Position numbers and translations under genes: made by a program. From Colias croceus (taxonomy: Eukaryota; Arthropoda; Insecta; Lepidoptera; Pieridae), in the NCBI RefSeq assembly GCF_905220415.1, contig NC_059542.1, forward strand, positions 5,704,001 to 5,768,000: DNA of 64,000 bases, given 5' to 3'. How positions within the stretch are numbered: the stretch's first letter is position 1; every line of letters starts with the position of its first letter. Of this stretch, positions 62,201 to 64,000 are shown piece after piece. The notes below the pieces were generated by a model that saw only the letters and a list, made by a program, of their open reading frames with translations, did no database searches and was not told the DNA's origin.

Positions 62201-63680
62201 ACTATAGAATATAACTATAAGTACTTCAAAATGGAAAATTTCAGTAAGTATTCAAATTTCACTGAAAAGGTAAGTACTAACTACTTAGGTATAAAAAAGC
62301 TTTATGTAAAAGATGCCCTTACAGCTTTGAAGATAATCTCTACCAGACATTATTGTGTGGGTATTGGGTATACGTCATCTACATAAGCGTTGACAAATAA
62401 TACTTAACTGTGAAATTCTTACATTATCTATTGGAATTTGGAACAGATGCATCAAGCCTAACTATATTATCTACTACTTATATCTAGAATATTTTATTTA
62501 TACCTACATGATACTATTATACTTAGGTACCTATCTATAGTACCTACCGTAATTCGATAAATCTTACTTAGATAGTTCATAGCATTCGCCTCTGATTATT
62601 CATGGTATAATTATTATTCTTATTACTGTAACTACTCGATAGGTAATGCATATTATTGTTAAATATTGAGTAAATCATACATTCAGTTTTAAGAAAAACG
62701 GGGTGATACAAAACAAGTACCATAATAATTATAATGTTAAGTAGGTAAAGCGTAGTAATAGGTTTCGAATTTCGATTAATTGTTTTTATGCTATGTGTCG
62801 TAGCTAAAAATAAAAATAAAAAAACTACTTGACTACTTATGTTTAATTATTATTCCCCTATATATCATATCTCAATATACCTAATATAAAAATCAATATT
62901 AATAAAATGTGTTGCTTTTATATCGTAACTACTAGTTCTATTACCTAAGTCCTAAATAAGGTACACTATATCTACAGACTATAATGAGATTAAATCTAAA
63001 CATATTATACATTTAGAGGCTCGTGAAAAGACAATATAATAATATATAATAAATACCTAAGTGATTGGTAACTCACGTTTCTCAGTCTTCATATTATAAG
63101 AATTCGATGGATTTTTCCATAACATTTATCGGTTCAATTTTTTTTTTGTAATGTAAAAAAAGAAAAGCAATAATTGATTGTGTGTAGTTACTTGTTTAAT
63201 ACCTGTCATTATTATTCATACGACAGTAACTAAAATAATAGTAGGTATCACACAGCCACACCCGATTAACATAACATATGACCTTATAATCAATTAAATA
63301 TCCCATTAGCAATGTACTCGTAGTGTACATAAGGTCATACAGTATGGTGAGTTTCGCTTTTACTAGTTCATTGAATGGAAAGAGTTATTTTGCATAAAAT
63401 ATGCCGGTACATGGCGAAGTTAAGCTAACGTACCTACTTAGACTATAGTACATTGAATAAGTAGCTCCTTTTATCATTAAACAATGTGTGTACATTTCAA
63501 TAAACTTTACCTTAAAGATACTTCAGTTATTATACATAAAAGATAAAAAAAAATGTTCTATGTTGAATGCACGGTTTTTAATATCTATAAGCGTAGGTAA
63601 TAATAACGGAAAGTCAATGAAAACTTTTAGTGGCGAGACGCCATGCATAGTATGGATTGTAGAGTGACGTATGAAGTGTA
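62201..63680. other. Intergenic, AT-rich, no gene seen
   Basis: Rich in TAGGTA/TACCTA words. No exon, long frame or structured repeat was recognised. Confidence 0.5.
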
Positions 63681-63689
63681 GATAGGTTG

Positions 63690-63850
63690 TGGATATGTGT
63701 AAAGGCGTTCAAGGAAGCCCCTTAATGCGGAGACAGCTCCGTTGGGACGCTATTGATCGTCATCCGCCGTCAGTGGCCGAGGCGCCCCTATTGATTCGCC
63801 GCAATCTGCATGATAACCCGCGCTTGGATTCTCCACTCGCTGCCTACACA
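63690..63850. other. GC-rich block of unknown nature
   Basis: Clearly richer in GC than the surrounding several kb. A plus-strand frame reads MRRQLRWDAIDRHPPSVAEA, then PLLIRRNLHDNPRLDSPLAA. It could be part of an exon of a gene extending beyond the window, a regulatory island or a decayed repeat. No splice context decides this. Confidence 0.3.
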
Positions 63851-64000
63851 ATATTAGAACACTTATCTATCAAATTGACCATTTGTCCTTTAAAATAGAA
63901 TACACAGATAAATATATTGAGGGGATAAAAAATTGTTCGGTTAAAAAACGACTCCTGTACCTATAAAATAATTTATTCATATCCTTGTTTGACTCGGTGT

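Overview
This window is a piece of an insect nuclear genome, most probably a moth or butterfly. It is very AT-rich. Its genes have GT-AG introns, its core promoter is of the arthropod TATA + TCAGT initiator type, it carries many scattered TAGGTA/TACCTA runs, and its interspersed repeats are of types I associate with Lepidoptera (fragments reading like 'cggcttcgcccgc' and 'accgacttcaaaaa'). The assignment rests on sequence character only; no search was run.

Five protein genes can be assembled exon by exon with consistent reading phase. (1) A minus-strand tandem-C2 (synaptotagmin-like) protein of 384 aa, 11305 to 2819, 4 coding exons. (2) A minus-strand ODR4 homologue of 464 aa with a C-terminal membrane anchor, 15199 to 12763, 7 exons. 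(3) Minus-strand nudC, 327 aa, 46389 to 17619, 8 exons, with one intron of about 20.6 kb. (4) Nested inside that intron on the opposite strand, a gene with a clear TATA/Inr promoter (about 27110-27147), four exons and a polyadenylation signal at 42705. It encodes a 197-aa single-pass membrane protein that I do not recognise. (5) A plus-strand BTB/zinc-finger transcription factor of 460 aa, 55814 to 58467, 5 coding exons.

Much of the rest is mobile DNA. The most striking object lies between the divergent nudC and BTB-ZF genes. It is an approximately 8.04 kb foldback element (47173-55215) with inverted arms of about 2.8 and 4.2 kb, terminal tandem sub-repeats and a perfect 9-bp direct repeat (GACAGTCTG) on both sides. 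Each arm carries a copy of the same LINE fragment, one copy having lost its reverse transcriptase region. The arms have since received different insertions, and the centre holds a second, smaller near-perfect palindrome.

Other elements have readable termini: an hAT-like element of ATATCGATAT palindromes with an 8-bp target duplication (11920-12375); a 3.16 kb hAT relic with target duplication TCCAAAGT (38080-41240) in an intron of the nested gene; a 1.4 kb foldback with a duplicated arm (36077-37514); a TTAA-flanked MITE (29609-29782); and several smaller inverted-repeat elements and SINE/LINE-tail-like fragments. No tRNA, rRNA or CRISPR feature was found.
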